Shown here one piece after another: positions 59,895 to 64,000 of a stretch of 64,000 nucleotides of DNA (its first letter is position 1; each line of letters opens with the position of its first letter). Source of the stretch: Bubalus kerabau (Eukaryota; Chordata; Mammalia; Artiodactyla; Bovidae); the NCBI RefSeq assembly GCF_029407905.1, contig NC_073643.1:29044001-29108000 (forward strand), written 5' to 3'. The translations under genes were made by a program, and so were the position numbers. The notes under the pieces are model-generated. The model saw nothing but the letters and a program-made list of their open reading frames with translations. It ran no database searches and was not told the origin of the DNA.

Positions 59895-60365
59895 GAGTTC
59901 AGTTAAGTCGCTCAGTTGTGTCCGACTCTTTGTGACCCCATGGACTGCAGCACTCCAGGCTTCCCTGTCCATCACCAACTCCCAGAGTTTATTCAAACTC
60001 ACGTCCATTGAGTTGGTGATGCCATCCAACCATCTCATCTTCTGTCGTCCCCTTCTTCTCCCACCTTCAATCTTTCCCACATCAGGTGGCCAAAATAATG
60101 GAGTTTCAGCTTCAGTATCAGTCCTTCCAATGAATATTAAGGACCGAAATCCTTTAGGATGATTGGTTAGAGCTCCTTGCAGTCCAAGGGACTGTCAAGA
60201 GTCTTCTCCAACACCACAGTTCAAAACCATCAATATTTTGGCACTCGGCTTTCTTTATAGATCAACACTCACCTCCATACATGACTACTGGAAAAACCAT
60301 AGCTTTGACTAGACAGATCTTTGTTGGCAAAGTAATGTCTCTGCTTTTTAATATGCTGTCTAGGA
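59895..60365 (-). mobile_element. BovB 3' end fragment
   Basis: About 470 bp starting with ggagttcagttaagtcgctc and ending within the BovB body at atgctgtctagg. Within it the - strand reads [20 protein letters not shown], part of the BovB ORF. It starts about 15 nt after the BovA2 at 59742-59866. Confidence 0.8.
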
Positions 60366-61987
60366 GAGTGGTACCTTAACTAAACATATGGATCTGGATA
60401 TTTTTCTTTTACTTGAACAAACCTAAGATCCCTTTTCCAACAGCAGGAGAAAAAAAAAACAAAAAAAAAACAGGAAGCTTTCCAGCCACTAACGTTGAGA
60501 CAGAAAATCTTTGAGTGCCTTCCTACCAGCATATACTATGGATTTTTTTCTTGGCTCTTCCTTGAAAATCCTGTGTTTCCCAGGCCAAACCTAGGCCGTG
60601 TGCAGAGCTATTTGTGATGTATAGATGATATCAGTGGTTAGAAATACCAGCAAGTCCCAGTTTTCTGTATCAGGACATCAGAGGTTACTATCTAGATACT
60701 GCTGCCACGGCAGAGCAGAGCATATGCATGAAAATAACTTACCCTGAGAATTTTCTTTAAGAAAATGTTTACAGAAGGAGGAGTGTGTCTTTAGGTCTTC
60801 TTTCTCTATTATGGTCTTTGAAACCAAAATACCAGGATTGAGCTCCTCCCCAAGTGTATTGAATCAGAGTCTCTCAGGATAAGGGAAGGAATCTACAGAT
60901 TTTTGTCTAATGAGCCGATTAAAATGAACCATCAGGTTTGGTACCCAATGTTCTAAAATACAAATGAGTAAAGAATATCTGAGACAAGGCAAAAACATTT
61001 CATAATAAGACAAATAATGTATAAAGTAAAATCAGACATAATGATTAAGATCTATGAAAGAATGAATCTAATTAAAGTATTTATCTTTTAGCCTTAAGAA
61101 TTTATAAACTGTGAGATTTACATCAAAATGCTTTCTTAATAGTATAAGAAGGATATTCATTGTCGGTGAAAAAAAAAAGAACAATTTAGAAGTCCACAAG
61201 AAGGAAAAGTATTAAATATGATATGATAAATAGATGCTGAGGATTAGCATGGAGTACTTAAAAAGGAATCTGCAAGTAACAAATATGCAAGACCGATTGC
61301 TGCTTCATAACCTCCTCAGGAGCTTCCTGGGTTTAATCTGAAATAGGTGGAGGGTGTGAGAGACCAAAGGAAAAGGCGTATCATCCAGATTCCTAGGTGG
61401 CAGGTTTGTAATAATAATAAGCAGGAGAGCATAGAAGAAGGCTTATCTTGATGGTTGCAAGAAGAGACAATCTCCTTGCCCACCAGACAGAGGTTAAATG
61501 TTTATATAGAGCACCTAAGTGCATTTGTCACTCTTTTGAGGCTGTATCCCTGGAGCAGCTTCTAGAAACAGGGAAGGCAAATTGAACACACATACCAAGA
61601 CAAGGTATGTGAGATGGAAGCCTCCAGCTGCCTGGGTCTGGCTTGTGGGTCAACCAGCAGTCAAGTTTTCCTAACTGCCTCCCCCAGTCCAAGTTTTGGG
61701 AGTTACAGGAAAATATAAAGATGAAAAAATGAATGATTCTAATCATGTGAAAATGATATTTTCAATCATTTCAATTGAAAGTGATATTTTCAATGGGTAT
61801 ACTTTCATTATTATAACATAGATCTGAAAGAAACATATTAAATCAAAAATATTAGTTATCTCTGGAAGAAAGTGGCAGTATTGAGATTAGGAGTTGTAAT
61901 ATAAGGTGTATTTAGCCTTACCCATGATAATTTTGTTAAAATATTCACCTTAATTAAAATAATGCATTCCATGCTTCATGATTACTT

Positions 61988-62513
61988 CAGTTCAGTCGCT
62001 CAGTCCTGTCCAACCCTTTGCAACCCCATGAACTACAGCACGCCAGGCCTCCCTGTCCATCACCGACTCCCGGAGGTTACTCAAACTTATGTGCATCGAG
62101 TCGGTGATGCCATCCAGCCATCTCATCCTCTGTCGTCCCCTTCTCCTCCTGATCCCAATCCCTCCCAGCATCAGAGTCTTTTCCAATGAGTCAACTCTTT
62201 GCATGAGGTGGCCAAAGTGTTGGAGTTTCAGATTCAACATCAGTCCTTCCAAAGAACACCCAGGACTGGTCTCCTTTAGGATGGACTGGTTGGATCTCCT
62301 TGCAGTCCAAGGGACTCTCAAGAGTCTTCTCCAACACCACAGTTCAAAAGCATCAATTCTTTGGTGCTCAGCTTTTTTCACAGTCCAACTCTCACATCCA
62401 TACATGACCACTGGAAAAACCATAGCCTTGACTAGACGGACCTTTGTTGGCAAAGTAATATCTCTGCTTTTAAATATGCCATCTAGTTTGGTCATAACTT
62501 TCCTTCCAAGGAG
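61988..62513 (-). mobile_element. BovB 3' end, first of a head-to-tail pair
   Basis: A 526-bp BovB copy whose - strand encodes the C-terminal part of the BovB protein in one open frame (62495-61992; [37 protein letters not shown]). It stops abruptly at ccaaggagta, immediately followed by the tail of a second BovB. Confidence 0.88.
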
Positions 62514-64000
62514 TAGTTCAGTTCAGTCACTCAGTCATGTCTGACTCTTTGCGACCCCATGAATTGCAGCACACTGGGCCTCCCTGTCCATCACCAACTC
62601 CCGGAGTTCACTCAAACTTATGTGCATCGAGTCAGTGATGCCATCCAGCCATCTCATCCTCTGTTGTCCCCTTCTCCTCCTGCCCCCAAACCCTCCCAGC
62701 ATCAGAGTCTTTTCCAATGAGTCAACTCTTTGCATGAGGTGGCCAAAGTACTGGAGTTTCAGCTTTAGCATCATTCCTTCCAAAGAAATCCCAGGGCTGA
62801 TCTCCTTCAGAATGGACTGATTGGATCTCCTTGCAGTCCAAGGGACTCTCAAGAGTCTTCTCCAACACCACAGTTCAAAAGCATCAATTCTTCAGCGCTC
62901 AGCTTTCTTCAGAGGCCAACTCTCACATCCATACATGACCCCAGGAAAAACCATAGCCTTGACTAGATGGACCTTTGTTGGCAAAGTAATGTCTCTGCTT
63001 TGAATATGCTATCTAGGTTGGTCATAACTTTCCTTCCAAGGAGTAAGAGTCTTTTAATTTCATGGCTGCAGTCACCATCTGCAGTGATTTTGGAGCCCAA
63101 AAAAATAAAGTCTGACAGCTTCCACTGTTTCCCCATCTATTTCCCATGAAGTGATGGGACCAGATGCCATGATCTTCATTTTCTGAATGTAGAGCTTTAA
63201 GCCAACTTTTTCACTCTCCTCTTTCACTTTCATCAAGAGGCTTTTCAGTTCCTCCTCACTTTCTGCCATAAGGGTGGTGTCATCTGCATATCTGAGGTTA
63301 TTGATATTTTTCCCGGCAATCTTGATTCCAGCTTGTGTTTCTTCCAGCCCAGTGTTTCTCATGATGTACTCTGCATATAAGTTAAATAAGCTTGGTGACA
63401 CTATACAGCCTTGACGTACTCCTTTTCCTATTTGGAACCAGTCTGTTGTTTCATGTCCAGTTCTAACTGTTGCTTCCTGACCTGCATACAGGTTTCTCAA
63501 GAGGCAGGTCAGGTGGTCTGGTATTCCCATCTCTTTCAGAATTTTCCACAGTTTGTTGTGATCCACACAGTCAAAGGCTTTGGCATAGTCAAAAAAGCAG
63601 AAATAGATGTTTTTCTGGAACTCTCTTGCTTTTTCCATGATCCAGCGGATGTTGGCAATTTGATCTCTGGTTCCTCTGCCTTTTTGAAAACCATCTGGAA
63701 GTTCCCGGTTCACTTATTTCTGAAGCCTGGCTTGGAGAATTTTGAGTATTATTTTACTAATGTGTGAGATGAGTGCAATTGTGCGGTAGTTTGAGCATTC
63801 TGTGGCATTGCCTTTCTTTGGGATTGGAATGAAAACTGACCATTTCCAGTCTCGTGGCCACTGCTGAGTTTTCCAAATTTGCTGGCATATTGAGAGCAGC
63901 ACTTTCACAGCATCATCTTTCAGGATTTGAAATAGCTCAACTGGAATTCCATCACCTCCACTAGCTTTGTTCTAAGGCCACTTGAACTCCACTACTTTCT
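62514..64000 (-). mobile_element. BovB LINE with long reverse-transcriptase reading frame, continues past the window
   Basis: At least 1.5 kb of BovB. The - strand frame 63713-63072 encodes 213 residues of reverse transcriptase with KAFDCVDHNKLW, GVRQGCIVSPSLFNLYAEYI and an intact YADD (NNLRYADDTTLMAESEEELK). 63908-63714 continues upstream in another frame (FIPIPKKGNATECSNYRTIA), so it is frameshifted. The 5' end lies beyond 64000. Confidence 0.88.

Larger units (their letters stand above)
53366..64000. other. Sequence downstream of CNTN3, no gene recognised
   Basis: Contains a Bov-tA (54053-54262), an ancient repeat (about 54650-54860), an L1 3' end (55043-55422), a MIR-like relic (about 56750-56950), BovB pieces (58125-58500, 59895-60365, 61988-64000) and a BovA2 (59742-59866). 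Stretches with nothing recognised: 53370-54050, 55440-56740, 57010-58110, 58510-59730, 60370-61980. Confidence 0.7.

Noticed and set aside
62089..62544. 151-codon + frame in the BovB region
   Set aside because: Antisense shadow of the BovB protein frame at 61992-62495.

Overview
Bovid (ruminant) nuclear DNA, about 60% A+T and dense in retroelements. The retroelements identify the lineage: RTE-type BovB LINEs, Bov-tA and BovA2 SINEs, and the artiodactyl L1 family, together with old mammalian L2, MIR-like and L1M relics. The sequence alone does not separate cattle from sheep, goat or other bovids.

The only protein-coding gene I can support is the 3' half of a contactin, best matched to CNTN3 (BIG-1/PANG), on the + strand. 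Ten exons can be placed: 5671-5791, 6822-6980, 7080-7229, 9105-9175, 10119-10353, 13637-13752, 27316-27502, 48145-48257, 48888-49056 and 51359-51459. All introns are GT-AG, the phases agree, and together they give one uninterrupted frame of 1422 nt (473 residues plus TGA). They encode the end of the last Ig domain, four fibronectin type III (FN3) domains (two exons each, with phase-1 introns at every domain boundary) and a hydrophobic C-terminus typical of a GPI-anchor signal. The earlier exons lie upstream of the window. A repeat-free 3' UTR runs to a polyadenylation signal at 53344.

Layout. 1-5670 is an upstream intron whose first 1.1 kb is an L1 3' end. 5671-13752 holds six closely spaced exons. 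13753-27315 and 27503-48144 are two large introns filled with SINEs, BovB copies, L2, old L1, a mariner MITE and a candidate solo LTR. 48145-53365 holds the last three exons and the 3' UTR. 53366-64000 is downstream DNA with no gene recognised; it ends in a double BovB insertion that continues past the window.

I found no clearly new biological system. The points most worth a second look are a BovB-SINE composite enclosed by a single 11-bp target-site duplication, a head-to-tail BovB pair that looks like reverse-transcriptase template jumping, a BovB tail 24 nt upstream of a coding exon's splice acceptor, a NAGNAG acceptor, paired Pumilio motifs in the 3' UTR, a tRNA-type SINE expanded into a minisatellite-like array, a 34-bp perfect Z-type palindrome, and an unusually long antisense ORF.
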